Assembly (NCBI RefSeq): GCF_900103085.1
Contig: NZ_FMWR01000015.1
Coordinates: 1-36,801 of the forward strand
Direction of reading: 5' to 3'
From: Gilliamella mensalis
Lineage (GTDB): Bacteria > Pseudomonadota > Gammaproteobacteria > Enterobacterales > Orbaceae
Length of the DNA: 36,801 nucleotides
A program made the position numbers and the translations under genes. Positions 1 to 8,616 of the stretch are shown here, piece by piece (within the stretch, counting starts at the first letter, position 1; each line of letters opens with the position of its first letter). The notes below the pieces were generated by a model. The model did not search any database. It had not been told where the DNA came from and saw nothing but the letters and a program-made list of their open reading frames with translations.

Positions 1-41
1 TCAGTGGATGCGCATTATAGGCATTTAAAAAAATCATGCAA
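1..41 (-). promoter_or_regulatory. rRNA operon P1-type promoter (reads leftward out of the window)
   Basis: On the minus strand there is a -35 element TTGCAT (41-36), a 16-bp spacer and a perfect -10 TATAAT (19-14). The -10 is followed at once by GCGC and then ATCCACTGA. This closely resembles E. coli rrn P1 promoters, which have a 16-bp spacer, TATAAT, a GC-rich discriminator starting GCGC and then a CACTGA-like start region. The A/T-rich stretch upstream (about 42-120) could act as an UP element. In E. coli gmhB also lies directly upstream of an rrn operon in the same direction, which supports the call. The rRNA genes themselves are outside the window. Confidence 0.8.
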
Positions 42-184
42 GTGCTTATGACGTAATTTATTTCCATTTGCGTCTTTTTTACCCAAGATGTACTAAAAAA
101 ATACTAAATCGATACATTTAGGCTAAAATTACTACATTATTTTGATATATTAACAGTATTTCTGCTTACCTAACCGAGCCATAA

Positions 185-721
185 TTAAGATGCTAATTTT
201 ATTTTTCGAGGTAAATCCGCAAGACTATCAATTAGCCAATCTGCTTGAGCTAAGGCTTCTTCAGTTATCATATCACCCGTTTTTACTAGAACTGTTCTTT
301 TAACGCCAGCTTGTCTACCTGATAATAAGTCAGAAACTCGATCACCAACCATATAAGAATTAGCAATATCTATATTCAACTCCTTTGCTGCGGTCTGAAT
401 CATACCTGGGTTTGGCTTACGACATTCACAAGTATTAACTAACGGATCATGGGGACAATAATATATGCCATCTAAATCAACGCCTCTATCTTGTAATGAC
501 CAATCCATCCATTCAGTTAATGTATGAAATTGTTCTTCTGTAAATATATTTCTGGCAATACCTGATTGGTTGGTTGTGATAACTAATAAAAAACCCATTT
601 TTTTGAGTTCATGCATTGCATCAATGACACCATCAATAAAATGGAATTTATCAATTGTATGTACATAATTATAATCTATATTAATAGTACCATCCCGATC
701 TAAAAAAATAGCTGGCTTCAT
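185..721 (-). CDS. gmhB: D-glycero-beta-D-manno-heptose-1,7-bisphosphate 7-phosphatase
   Basis: GmhB removes the C7 phosphate of heptose bisphosphate in the cytoplasmic ADP-heptose pathway that supplies the LPS inner core. The 178-residue protein is a HAD-family phosphatase. It has the nucleophile motif DRDGT (D8, D10), TTNQSG near 49-54, the Zn-binding cluster C89-x-H91 ... C98-x-C100, K102 and the acidic motif GDRVSD (126-131). It is slightly shorter than the E. coli enzyme (about 191 aa) because of shorter loops and C terminus, and it looks intact. The ATG has an AAGGAA ribosome binding site. It is divergent from metN, with a 116-bp shared intergenic region, the same arrangement as in E. 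coli. Confidence 0.95.
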   Translation of the reverse strand: MKPAIFLDRDGTINIDYNYVHTIDKFHFIDGVIDAMHELKKMGFLLVITTNQSGIARNIFTEEQFHTLTEWMDWSLQDRGVDLDGIYYCPHDPLVNTCECRKPNPGMIQTAAKELNIDIANSYMVGDRVSDLLSGRQAGVKRTVLVKTGDMITEEALAQADWLIDSLADLPRKIKLAS

Positions 722-779
722 GTTTACTCTTTTTCCTTTTATTTAGATATTACTCTGATCTTAAATAGAATATTATTGA

Positions 780-808
780 TTGACTTAGATGTCTAGACGT
801 CTTAATAT
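780..808 (+). promoter_or_regulatory. metNIQ promoter with two MetJ operator boxes
   Basis: A sigma-70-like promoter can be read as TTGACT (780-785), a 17-bp spacer and TAATAT (803-808). Inside the spacer lie two tandem 8-bp met boxes, AGATGTCT (787-794) and AGACGTCT (795-802). The second is the exact MetJ consensus and the first has one mismatch. MetJ with S-adenosylmethionine represses methionine genes, including metNIQ in E. coli, by binding tandem met boxes. Here bound repressor would cover the space between -35 and -10. The expected start is near 815, giving a leader of about 20 nt. Confidence 0.85.
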
Positions 809-837
809 TCATTTATTCATCTTTTTCTCTATATATT

Positions 838-1869
838 ATGATACAACTACAACATATTTCGAAAACATTTGAGCATAATAAAACTCCCATTTATGCTTTA
901 AAAGACATTAACATCCATGTTCCACAAGGAAAAATTTATGGTGTTATTGGCAAGTCAGGTGCTGGAAAAAGTACGCTAATTCGTTGTATTAATCTACTTG
1001 AAAAACCAACTAGTGGAAAAATACTTTTTGATAATCAAGATATTACAAACCTATCAAATAGAAAATTAATTGAAATACGTCGAAAAATCAGTATGATTTT
1101 TCAACACTTCAATCTGCTTTCTTCACGCACCGTATTTGATAATATCGCTTTTCCTCTTGAGCTGAATAAAACACCTAAAGCAACTATTAACAAGAAAGTC
1201 AATGAGCTTATCGAACTAGTAGGATTAACCGAAAAGGCAAATGTTTATCCAGTTAATTTATCTGGTGGTCAAAAACAACGTGTTGCTATTGCCCGAGCTT
1301 TAGCAAGTGATCCCAAAGTGCTATTGTGTGATGAGGCGACCAGTGCCCTTGATCCTGAAACAACTCGTTCCATTTTGGCATTATTAAAAGATATCAACCA
1401 AAAATTAGGACTAACCATTTTATTAATTACGCATGAAATGGATGTAGTAAAACAGATTTGTGACCAAGTTGCTGTCGTCAGTGATGGAAAATTAGTTGAA
1501 CAGTCATCAGTAGGCGAAATGTTTTCTCATGCGAAAACAGATATTGCAAGACAATTTATTCAATCAACGCTACATCTGACAATCCCTGATGATTATGTAA
1601 CACGACTGAAACCTAATCATAAAGAGGGACTCAATCCTTTGGTACGGTTAGAATTTACTGGAGTCTCTGTTGATTTACCATTACTGTCGCAAATTGCTAA
1701 AGAGTTCGAAATTGATAGTAATATTATCAGTGCACAAATGGATTATGCTGGTGGAGTTAAATTTGGCTTAATGCTTGCTGAGATGAAAGGGAAACAAAAA
1801 AGTATGGCTTGTGCAATTCAATTTTTAGAAAAAAATAATACTAAAGTAGAGGTGCTCGGCTATGTTTGA
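838..1869 (+). CDS. metN: Methionine ABC transporter, ATP-binding subunit
   Basis: MetN is the cytoplasmic ATPase of the MetNIQ importer for L- and D-methionine. The 343-residue protein has Walker [10 protein letters not shown] (38-46), the ABC signature LSGGQ (141-145) and Walker B VLLCDE (161-166). Its C-terminal NIL/ACT-like domain (about 263-343) in this family binds methionine and inhibits transport when the internal pool is full. Length matches the E. coli protein (343 aa). The ATG start gives the expected N terminus ([11 protein letters not shown]), although no strong Shine-Dalgarno is visible. It is first in metN-metI-metQ, overlaps metI by 8 bp and lies behind the MetJ-controlled promoter. 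Confidence 0.96.
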   Translation: MIQLQHISKTFEHNKTPIYALKDINIHVPQGKIYGVIGKSGAGKSTLIRCINLLEKPTSGKILFDNQDITNLSNRKLIEIRRKISMIFQHFNLLSSRTVFDNIAFPLELNKTPKATINKKVNELIELVGLTEKANVYPVNLSGGQKQRVAIARALASDPKVLLCDEATSALDPETTRSILALLKDINQKLGLTILLITHEMDVVKQICDQVAVVSDGKLVEQSSVGEMFSHAKTDIARQFIQSTLHLTIPDDYVTRLKPNHKEGLNPLVRLEFTGVSVDLPLLSQIAKEFEIDSNIISAQMDYAGGVKFGLMLAEMKGKQKSMACAIQFLEKNNTKVEVLGYV

Positions 1870-2623
1870 TTTTATTCCTTCATTTAAACCTTTTGAATCA
1901 TTATTTCGATACTTAACTCAATACAATTTTTGGGCTGACTTTGTTGCTTTTTGTTCATCGTTTAATGGTTTTAATGAAGCAATGCTGTTCAAAATGGCGC
2001 AAGCAACAGATGAAACGTTATTTATGGTCATCTTATCGGGTTTTTGGGGAACGGTAATTGGGCTACCCATTGGTATATTACTCTACACAACTCGTAAAGG
2101 ACAAATATTAGATTGTTATGCCGCAAATAGCATTATCTCATTTATTACTAATGTATTTCGTTCAATCCCTTTTATCATATTAATTGTATGGATTATTCCT
2201 TTCACTACTATTTTAATGGGTACTTTTATTGGTAAACAAGCTGCCGTGGTACCATTAAGTATTGGCGTATCACCATTAATTGCACGTATGATTGAAAATG
2301 CCTTATTAGATGTGCCCAAGGGATTAATTGAAGCGGCTCGCTCAATGGGCGCAACACCCCTGCAAATTATATATAAGGTTTTATTACCTGAATCATTGCC
2401 TGTGATTGTCAATAGTATGACAATTACCTTAATTACTCTGACAGGATACATTGCAATGGCTGGAGCCGTTGGTGCTGGAGGCCTTGGTCAACTTGCTATT
2501 CAATATGGTTACAACGGCTATAAGCCTGCTATAATGAACACTGTTTTAGTTATACTAATTATTATTGTCTTTATTATTCAATTTATTGGCAATAGGATTG
2601 TTAAACGCGTTACACATCATTAA
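1862..2623 (+). CDS. metI: Methionine ABC transporter, permease subunit
   Basis: MetI is the inner-membrane channel of the methionine importer. Several hydrophobic segments are visible between about residue 53 and the C terminus. The permease EAA loop that docks onto the ATPase is [11 protein letters not shown] (157-167). Compared with E. coli MetI (217 aa) this protein carries roughly 36 extra N-terminal residues before the conserved [19 protein letters not shown] block. The ATG at 1862 has a good AGAGG site (1848-1852) and overlaps metN, so the long form is preferred. A shorter start at 1982 would match the usual family length but has a poorer site. Confidence 0.94.
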   Translation: MFDFIPSFKPFESLFRYLTQYNFWADFVAFCSSFNGFNEAMLFKMAQATDETLFMVILSGFWGTVIGLPIGILLYTTRKGQILDCYAANSIISFITNVFRSIPFIILIVWIIPFTTILMGTFIGKQAAVVPLSIGVSPLIARMIENALLDVPKGLIEAARSMGATPLQIIYKVLLPESLPVIVNSMTITLITLTGYIAMAGAVGAGGLGQLAIQYGYNGYKPAIMNTVLVILIIIVFIIQFIGNRIVKRVTHH

Positions 2624-2637
2624 TTTTGGAGAAATAT

Positions 2638-3540
2638 ATGTCTATTAAAAAGCTAGCACTTATTACCACATTGGTAAGTGCATTTTTTTTAACTGGCTGT
2701 GATAATAATAAACAACCATCTGCAACAGATAACAAATTAGTCGAACCAGCTAAAGTAAGCACTCTTAAAGTAGGCGTGATTTCTGGTCCTGAACAAGAAG
2801 TTGCTGAAGTTGTGAAACAACAAGCGAAAGACCTTTATAATTTAGATGTTGAACTCGTTATTTTTAACGATTACGTGACACCAAACCAAGCATTAAATGA
2901 TGGTTTAATTGAGGTAAACGCTTTCCAGCATAAGCCTTATTTAGATGAACAAATCAAAGAACGTGACTATAAATTAGCTGTAGTAGGTAATTCATTTGTT
3001 TATCCTATTGCAAGCTATTCTCATAAATTAAAACCAATTGATGACTCAATGGAAACAGGTGAAGGCGTAAAAGTAACGTCACCTCGCGGTGATACTTTCT
3101 TTATTGCGGCTAATTCAACCATTGCTATTCCGAATGATCCAACCAATTTAGGTCGAGCATTACTTTTATTACAACATGAAGGAATGATTACAGTTGATAA
3201 ATCTAAAGGTTTACTGCCAACTGTACTTGATATTACAAGCAATCCTTATAACTATAAGATCTTAGAACTTGAAGCGCCAATGTTACCTCGCTCATTAGAT
3301 GATGCGCAAGTTGATCTAGCAATCATCAATAACGCCTTTGCAGGGCAAGCAAACTTAACACCAAGCCAAGATGGGATTTTTGTTGAAGATAAAGAATCAC
3401 CCTATGTCAACATAATCGTTTCGCGTGAAGCAGATAAAGATAACGAAAACGTGAAAAACTTTGTTAAAGCATACCAAACAGAAGCTGTTGCACAAAAAGC
3501 TAACCAAATTTTTAATGGCGGTGCAATTCGCGGTTGGTAA
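2638..3540 (+). CDS. metQ: Methionine-binding lipoprotein of the MetNIQ importer
   Basis: MetQ is the substrate-binding protein that delivers methionine to MetI. The N terminus is a lipoprotein signal (MSIKKLALITTLVSAFFLTGC) whose lipobox LTGC gives lipidation at C21, so it is probably anchored on the periplasmic face of the inner membrane. An NlpA-type binding domain follows. The ATG at 2638 is chosen because it starts the signal peptide directly and has GGAG at 2628-2631. A TTG at 2626 is in frame but would bury that site. The protein is 300 aa. It is the last gene of the operon, and rcsF, which follows metQ in E. coli, is absent. Confidence 0.95.
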   Translation: MSIKKLALITTLVSAFFLTGCDNNKQPSATDNKLVEPAKVSTLKVGVISGPEQEVAEVVKQQAKDLYNLDVELVIFNDYVTPNQALNDGLIEVNAFQHKPYLDEQIKERDYKLAVVGNSFVYPIASYSHKLKPIDDSMETGEGVKVTSPRGDTFFIAANSTIAIPNDPTNLGRALLLLQHEGMITVDKSKGLLPTVLDITSNPYNYKILELEAPMLPRSLDDAQVDLAIINNAFAGQANLTPSQDGIFVEDKESPYVNIIVSREADKDNENVKNFVKAYQTEAVAQKANQIFNGGAIRGW

Positions 3541-3610
3541 TAGCAAAGTTATAATTATTGACTCACCTTAATACCTTCGACTTAGGTCGACGGTGTTCGT
3601 TCGTTGCTAT
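3540..3610 (+). terminator. Possible metNIQ transcription end: nested inverted repeats
   Basis: Directly after the metQ stop, ATAGCAA (3540-3546) is complementary to TTGCTAT (3604-3610). Inside lies a second hairpin, ACCTTCGAC (3573-3581) with GTCGACGGT (3586-3594) and loop TTAG, a 9-bp stem with one mismatch. There is no U-tract after the inner stem and only TTTTC after the outer one. It may be a poor terminator or an mRNA 3'-end stabilising structure. Confidence 0.35.
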
Positions 3611-3661
3611 TTTCATATAGTCAACAACAAACAATAGTGTAAACTCAATCAAAAATCGATT

Positions 3662-4372
3662 ATGACATATCAAATTGACCCCATTGGCATTATCCGCTCA
3701 CCTTATAGTGAGAAATTTGCCGTTCCAAGACAACCCAATTTAGTTAGTGCTGGGCAAGGTGAACTTTATTTATCAGCTCCTTATAATGATCCTATCAGTG
3801 TTAAAGGTTTAGAACAGTTTTCACATTTATGGCTATTATTCCTATTTCACCATATTGCTCCTGAAAAATGGGGATTAACAGTTCGCCCTCCTCGTTTAGG
3901 TGGTAATAAGACAATGGGCGTATTTGCCACAAGATCGCCATTTAGACCTAATCATATTGGACTTTCAGCTGTTGAATTAAAAGATATCGTCGTTGAAAAT
4001 AAACAGGTAGTTTTAAAATTAGGTAGCCTTGACTTAGTTGATGGCACCCCCATTGTTGATATCAAACCCTATCTACCCTATTGTGACAGCCATCCAGAGG
4101 CTCTTGCGGGATACGCGCAAGCAATTCCCGATAAAAAACTAACCGTTGAATTTTCACAAAAAACACAATTAATATTGGATTTACAAAAACAACACTATCC
4201 CCAGCTTGCTGAGCTAATTACGCAAGTGATATCTCAAGATCCAAGACCAGCCTACAAACAAAAAAATAGCAGTGAACAAACCTATGGAATAACACTTTAT
4301 CATTTTAATATTAAATGGAAAATCATCAATCAATATGCTTTTGTTGAAGATATCTATGTGGGCAGTAAGTAA
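3662..4372 (+). CDS. trmO: tRNA (N6-threonylcarbamoyladenosine37-N6)-methyltransferase TrmO
   Basis: TrmO (formerly YaeB/TsaA) uses S-adenosylmethionine to methylate t6A37 of threonine tRNAs, giving m6t6A. The 236-residue protein keeps the features of this small beta-barrel family: the N-terminal IGIIRSPY (about 8-15) and FAVPRQP, the VRPPRLGG block (about 79-86), GVFATRSPFRPN (about 91-102) and the later GTPIVDIKPYLPY (about 128-140). Length is near that of E. coli TrmO. No clear Shine-Dalgarno precedes the ATG, but the N terminus matches the family. In E. coli it is also downstream of metNIQ, with rcsF in between. It converges on hslO. Confidence 0.94.
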   Translation: MTYQIDPIGIIRSPYSEKFAVPRQPNLVSAGQGELYLSAPYNDPISVKGLEQFSHLWLLFLFHHIAPEKWGLTVRPPRLGGNKTMGVFATRSPFRPNHIGLSAVELKDIVVENKQVVLKLGSLDLVDGTPIVDIKPYLPYCDSHPEALAGYAQAIPDKKLTVEFSQKTQLILDLQKQHYPQLAELITQVISQDPRPAYKQKNSSEQTYGITLYHFNIKWKIINQYAFVEDIYVGSK

Positions 4373-4429
4373 AAAATTCTTCATTAATCTAGAACTTTGA
4401 ATACAGGATTAATTCCCTATTTTTCACTT

Positions 4430-4461
4430 TATCGCTAAAGTTATGAATAACTTTAGCGATA
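4430..4461. terminator. Perfect 15-nt inverted repeat between trmO and hslO
   Basis: TATCGCTAAAGTTAT (4430-4444) is repeated inverted as ATAACTTTAGCGATA (4447-4461) with almost no loop. It lies between two convergent genes, 58 bp after trmO and 14 bp from the hslO stop. The position suggests a bidirectional terminator. Neither side has a long U-tract, however, so a structural role at the 3' ends is also possible. Confidence 0.5.
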
Positions 4462-4475
4462 CTTGTCGATGAAAA

Positions 4476-5339
4476 TCAATGATAATGTAGGTTATGCTTG
4501 CTTCTCATTTCAGCAATATCAATTGCATCAAATAGATAATGCTTTCCACAATAATCGCAATGAATATCAATCTTACCCCCCTCTTCCTTTAGGATTTCAT
4601 CAATATCATTAGCTGGTAATGTCATTAAGCTATCTTCACAACGTTGGCGTGAACAGCTACATTTAAAAGTAATGTCATGTGTTTCAAAAAGACGCACTTC
4701 TTCTTGATTATATAGTCGATATAAAATTTCATCAGTAGAGAGTTGAAAGAGTTCCTCACTAGTTATCGTCTCGGTTAATGTACTAAGATGTTCAAATGAC
4801 TCTGCGGTATTATCATTAGCTGGCAAAACTTGCAATAAAATACCGGCTGCCGTTGGTTTATGATTATGTACTCCCGTTTTTACAAATAGGCGTGTAGGAA
4901 GTTGCTCTGATTGCATAAAATAGTTTTCGATACAACCAATAAGCGTCTCTTTTTCTAGTCCAACGATACCTTGATAACGTTCACCATTTTTAGGCGTGAT
5001 AGTAATAACTATATAACCATTACCTACCATCTGTTTAAGCGTTGCGTCATCAGCAATTTCACCATTAACTCGGGCAACACCACGCAGTTGCTGTTGATCA
5101 TTGCCATTAACAACCGCCAAAGTTAATGCGCCATCACCTTGCAATTGAACAGCAATATCCCCTTCAAATTTTAACGTTGCGGTTAATAAACTCGTTACAA
5201 CCAACAATTCACCAAGTAATTTTTGTACCGCTATTGGGTATGCGTGATTATCTAAAATCGCTTGATATGTTTGTTCAAGACGAGTAATTTCACCACGAAT
5301 GGGATGATTATCAAATAAAAACCGATTTAGCGTATCCAT
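4476..5339 (-). CDS. hslO: Redox-regulated chaperone Hsp33
   Basis: Hsp33 is a cytoplasmic holdase activated by oxidative unfolding. It binds client proteins when its Zn site is oxidised. The C-terminal redox switch has the four Zn ligands C227-x-C229 and C261-x2-C264. The N-terminal substrate-binding core includes [11 protein letters not shown] (60-70). The start at 5339 (MDTLNRFLF) is chosen because it matches family N termini, giving 287 aa. A longer frame opens at 5369 inside hslR but adds residues not seen in homologues. It lies 1 bp after the hslR stop and is probably translated from the hslRO message, with an AAGGTG site about 12 nt upstream. Confidence 0.95.
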   Translation of the reverse strand: MDTLNRFLFDNHPIRGEITRLEQTYQAILDNHAYPIAVQKLLGELLVVTSLLTATLKFEGDIAVQLQGDGALTLAVVNGNDQQQLRGVARVNGEIADDATLKQMVGNGYIVITITPKNGERYQGIVGLEKETLIGCIENYFMQSEQLPTRLFVKTGVHNHKPTAAGILLQVLPANDNTAESFEHLSTLTETITSEELFQLSTDEILYRLYNQEEVRLFETHDITFKCSCSRQRCEDSLMTLPANDIDEILKEEGGKIDIHCDYCGKHYLFDAIDIAEMRSKHNLHYH

Positions 5340-5340
5340 C

Positions 5341-5739
5341 TTAATTGTTGTCACCTTGTTGCCTATCATATTTAAATTTAATCAAATTACGCCGCTCCTT
5401 TTTATCCGGTCTTCTATCAGGATGCGGCATTGTCAATGCGTTAAGCTTACGTGCTTGTGCTATTGCTTCTCGTTTAGCAATACTATCGGGTGTTTCTTGA
5501 TAAAGTTGTTGGGCTTCGATAGCAGTTCTTCGTTGTTCACAAATAGCTAAAATTTGAATTGTTTTTTGATCAGAACCTTGGCGAAGTGTTAAGATTGCAC
5601 CTACTTCAACAATTTTACTTGGTTTAGTACGTTGACCATTGTAATGCACTTTACCACCCTCAACCATTTCTCGAGCTAATGATCGAGTCTTATAAAATCT
5701 TGCAGCCCAAAGCCATTTATCTAATCTGACAAGAACCAT
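5341..5739 (-). CDS. hslR: Heat-shock protein 15 (S4-domain ribosome rescue factor)
   Basis: Hsp15 binds free 50S subunits carrying stranded nascent peptidyl-tRNA and helps recycle them. The 132-residue protein starts with the S4 RNA-binding fold ([16 protein letters not shown], then [15 protein letters not shown]). It ends in the conserved basic tail [17 protein letters not shown]. Length matches E. coli HslR (133 aa). It precedes hslO on the same strand with 1 bp between stop and start, the conserved hslRO heat-shock pair. I could not confidently read a sigma-32 promoter. A TTGAGT-N8-ACTCAA palindrome lies upstream. Confidence 0.94.
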   Translation of the reverse strand: MVLVRLDKWLWAARFYKTRSLAREMVEGGKVHYNGQRTKPSKIVEVGAILTLRQGSDQKTIQILAICEQRRTAIEAQQLYQETPDSIAKREAIAQARKLNALTMPHPDRRPDKKERRNLIKFKYDRQQGDNN

Positions 5740-5764
5740 TACACCCTCATATTACACTTAATTA

Positions 5765-5784
5765 TTGAGTTAATTTATACTCAA
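5765..5784. repeat. TTGAGT-N8-ACTCAA inverted repeat upstream of hslR
   Basis: A 6-8-6 palindrome lies 26-45 bp upstream of the hslR start, between hslR and the end of the yicH-like gene's downstream gap. The spacing is suitable for a dimeric regulator in the hslRO promoter region. It is AT-rich and may be fortuitous. Confidence 0.3.
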
Positions 5785-5840
5785 ATGCACATAATACCTT
5801 AAACATCTTAACAAGTTATATAAGGATGCTTTTGTAAAAA

Positions 5841-7445
5841 TCAATGATCATGATTGATGATATAATCATTCTCGTTTGTAGATAATGTACCGGAAAAACT
5901 AAATGGTAGTAACTTACCGTGTAATTTAGCGGAATAATTTAAAGCTTTTGGTGGTTGTTTTACCAGTTTCCAGTTTTCTAGCAATGCGCTTGTGATACCA
6001 TAAGCATTAAACTGTAAAGATAATGGTTCATTCTGCGATAGATCGATATTTGCTTTTGATTCAATCATTCCGCCACTCACTAAAGAGCTAAAAGTCAACA
6101 AAGCATGGTTTTGAACATCAAATTTTACAACTAGATCGGGATAACGAATATCAATTCGATTAACCGATCCTTTTTCAGATTTAAAAAAGGTCGTTCCTGA
6201 AAAAATGCCTAATTGTTGATCTTTCGCTAAGGTCACATTTGTACCTGAAACTTGAAAGTTATATAGATTAAAAGGGAAATCACTGTGCTTTCCAATTATT
6301 AAACTTTGCAAAATAGCCAACTTATCAACTTGGATATTCCTAAAAATATTAGGTAACGCCGCTAATTCTATTTTTTCAGGCATTTCATAAATAATATCCG
6401 CTAAGGTTAATTGATCTAGATGTAAGGTATTATCTTTCCATTTTCCAACAAAATTGATACTACCTTTATTCCATTTTGCTAGTGCTTTTTGAATTGTCAC
6501 TTCTTGGTCATTGGATGATAATTGGACTAATACCGACGTAAATAATTGATCATGCAAAACAACATGATCAGCAGTAAAAATAAAAGAACTTTGATCAAAA
6601 TGCCACTGGTCATCATAACGAAGATTAGTCGCCTCAATATTGCCTTTTTCAATTAAAAAGTTAGGTAACTGAATACTACTTTCAAATATTAATAATTGTT
6701 TGATCATCAACTTGGGTAGGACATGAGAATATTTATCAAGAAAATCATGTTCAGCTGATTGCAAATTTATATTATGCAGCTTTAGTTGATCAATATTTAA
6801 ACTATTATCAGCCAGTATTTTTAATTTACTAACAAAAAAACCATTATTAATATTTCCGCCTAAATTAGTCATCGTTGTAATTCCATCGCGATGGAATCCT
6901 TGAATGAGCAAAGATTTTATCGGAATTTCATTTACTAAAACCTCTTGTACAGTAAAATCAAACTGGTATTTATCCATATCTAATGAATCAAAGGGTTTAA
7001 TACCACCATTAATCTGTTTCAATAAAAGTTTGTCCTTCCCATTATTAACCAGAATATTAGCCGTTGAATTAACAAATTTTAGCGTATTGGTTGAAAAGTC
7101 ATAATGATTAAATTTAGTATTATTAATATTACCGTTAATGACAGTCACATAATTAAAATGAGTCAATTGCCAAAGATTACTTTTATCGAAACCTACAACT
7201 AGTTTAGGAACATTAATAATCTCTTGCCTATTATCAGTGACAATGACATCATCAAACACTAATTCGTAAAAATTTGAAAAAGAGTGATGAACCCTACCTA
7301 TTGAAATAGTATACGAACTTAAATTGGATAATTGCTGACTGACTATCTTGGCTCCAAAAGAAGTTTGTACGACAAAATAAGACAACAATAAAGAAAACCA
7401 AATAATGGATAGAAGGATGATTATGTAAAATCGTAATCGTCGCAT
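5841..7445 (-). CDS. yicH: YicH-like AsmA-family inner-membrane protein
   Basis: This 534-residue protein has one N-terminal membrane segment (about 6-28) and then a long, beta-rich region expected in the periplasm. It resembles E. coli YicH (569 aa) along its length. Matching segments include the tail of the membrane anchor, YTISIGRVHHSFS (about 45-57), the TNLGGNINNGFF region (about 192-203) and a C-terminal repeat-like part. AsmA/YicH-type proteins belong to the larger group related to TamB and YhdP, which is implicated in envelope lipid homeostasis or transport; the role of YicH itself is not established. It stands alone between hslR and greA. Identification rests on remembered similarity, so the symbol is tentative. 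Confidence 0.75.
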   Translation of the reverse strand: MRRLRFYIIILLSIIWFSLLLSYFVVQTSFGAKIVSQQLSNLSSYTISIGRVHHSFSNFYELVFDDVIVTDNRQEIINVPKLVVGFDKSNLWQLTHFNYVTVINGNINNTKFNHYDFSTNTLKFVNSTANILVNNGKDKLLLKQINGGIKPFDSLDMDKYQFDFTVQEVLVNEIPIKSLLIQGFHRDGITTMTNLGGNINNGFFVSKLKILADNSLNIDQLKLHNINLQSAEHDFLDKYSHVLPKLMIKQLLIFESSIQLPNFLIEKGNIEATNLRYDDQWHFDQSSFIFTADHVVLHDQLFTSVLVQLSSNDQEVTIQKALAKWNKGSINFVGKWKDNTLHLDQLTLADIIYEMPEKIELAALPNIFRNIQVDKLAILQSLIIGKHSDFPFNLYNFQVSGTNVTLAKDQQLGIFSGTTFFKSEKGSVNRIDIRYPDLVVKFDVQNHALLTFSSLVSGGMIESKANIDLSQNEPLSLQFNAYGITSALLENWKLVKQPPKALNYSAKLHGKLLPFSFSGTLSTNENDYIINHDH

Positions 7446-7686
7446 AAATAAATTTAATTGCTATAATAAACTGTTAATAATTACATTACGATAACCGATT
7501 TTCATCAAAATAACATCTCATTTTCAGCATAAATGATTTGTTGTTAAGCTAGTTTTACAGTTAAGATATAAATATTCACCATAATATTTTAAATAACTAA
7601 CCGAACAATTTACTTTCCCCTTCTTTTGATTAAGATAAGGGATAGTGATTTTTTATTTGCTATAAGTAAAAACGGGAGATACTTAT
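7446..7686. other. Divergent intergenic region yicH-like / greA
   Basis: This 241-bp AT-rich region separates two divergent genes, so it must hold both promoters, but I could not assign them confidently. Close to greA there is GGGAGAT (7674-7680), the greA ribosome binding site. No repeat, RNA gene or small ORF stands out. Confidence 0.5.
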
Positions 7687-8163
7687 ATGAAACAAATCCC
7701 AATGACAGTTAAGGGAGCTGAATTATTACGTGCTGAGCTTGAAGAGCTAAAAAATGTCAAAAGACCACAAATCACTGCAGCCATAGCCGAAGCAAGAGCA
7801 CACGGTGATTTAAAAGAAAATGCTGAATACCATGCAGCAAGAGAACAGCAAGGTTTTTGTGAAGGTCGTATTCAAGAAATTGAAGGCAAATTATCACAAG
7901 CACAAATTATAGATATTACCAAAGTAAAAAATACTGGGCGTATTATCTTTGGTACAACAGTCACCGTCATAAATATTGAAACAGACGAAGAAACGACCTA
8001 TCGCATCGTGGGTGATGATGAAGCCGACTACAGGCAAAATCTTATTTCTGTCAACTCGCCTATCGCCAGAGGCTTAATTGGCAAAGAAGATGGTGATACA
8101 GTACAAATTAAAACGCCGGGTGGTGATGTAGAATTTGATATTATTAAAGTTGAATACATTTAA
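7687..8163 (+). CDS. greA: Transcription elongation factor GreA
   Basis: GreA enters the RNA polymerase secondary channel and stimulates cleavage of backtracked RNA. The 158-residue protein has the expected N-terminal coiled coil (about 1-76), with acidic tip residues in [14 protein letters not shown] (about 35-48, including the conserved D and E that position Mg2+). The C-terminal FKBP-like domain (about 80-158) includes GLIGKEDGD (about 129-137). Length equals E. coli GreA. The ATG has GGGAGAT 6 nt upstream. It is followed by a strong terminator shared with the convergent yhbY. The gene order greA-yhbY-rlmE-ftsH-folP is the enteric order. Confidence 0.98.
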   Translation: MKQIPMTVKGAELLRAELEELKNVKRPQITAAIAEARAHGDLKENAEYHAAREQQGFCEGRIQEIEGKLSQAQIIDITKVKNTGRIIFGTTVTVINIETDEETTYRIVGDDEADYRQNLISVNSPIARGLIGKEDGDTVQIKTPGGDVEFDIIKVEYI

Positions 8164-8192
8164 TCTTAAGTTCATCATTCACAAAAGCAGAT

Positions 8193-8230
8193 AAACAAAC
8201 AGGGCAACTAGCCCTGTTTGTTTTTTTATT
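8193..8230 (+). terminator. Intrinsic terminator of greA
   Basis: A perfect 13-bp stem (8193-8205 with 8211-8223) has core CAGGGC/GCCCTG and loop AACTA. It runs into seven Ts (8221-8227). This is a textbook Rho-independent terminator. Its end overlaps the last codons of the convergent yhbY, and the A-rich left side could let it also serve that gene. Confidence 0.93.
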
Positions 8231-8519
8231 TAGGTAACGCGATTTTCTTATCCTCACTTGGTCTAAAAATCGTAAAATTAGATCCAACCAATTGTACAGG
8301 CAACGCTTTTGTTTCGCGAATAATTGCATCGCAAATAAGCTTCTTAGTTTCACGATCTTCAGCAGAAACTTTAATTTTAATTAACTCATGGAAATTTAAG
8401 GCATTGTCAATTTCGGCAAGTACGCCTTCGGTAAATCCATTAGCACCAATCATCACAATAGGTTTTAAATGATGAGCTTCACTTTTTAAATACTGTTTTT
8501 GTTTATTCGATAAATTCAT
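8226..8519 (-). CDS. yhbY: CRM-domain RNA-binding protein YhbY
   Basis: YhbY is a small protein of the CRS1-YhbY (CRM) RNA-binding fold, associated with pre-50S ribosomal subunits. The 97-residue sequence is nearly all domain. It opens with LSNKQKQYLKSEAHHLKPIV, has the diagnostic loop motif IGANGFTEG (about 24-32) and ends with FTIFRPSEDKKIALP. Length matches E. coli YhbY (97 aa). It is divergent from rlmE with 97 bp between them, as in E. coli. Its stop lies inside the T-run of the greA terminator. Confidence 0.95.
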   Translation of the reverse strand: MNLSNKQKQYLKSEAHHLKPIVMIGANGFTEGVLAEIDNALNFHELIKIKVSAEDRETKKLICDAIIRETKALPVQLVGSNFTIFRPSEDKKIALPK

Positions 8520-8616
8520 TAAATTTTTATCACATTAAGTTGTAATTTTGTTATTCTACCCTTATATATATTTGTAATCAATGAAGTGACCTCTTTACAT
8601 TAAGGATTTATTCGCT

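Noticed and set aside
2116-2451. 111-codon minus-strand frame across metI
   Set aside because: It is a shadow of the conserved MetI permease with no recognisable domain.
8144-8353. Overlapping small frames on both strands around greA end and yhbY
   Set aside because: They cover the greA terminator and the yhbY coding region; YhbY itself explains the region.
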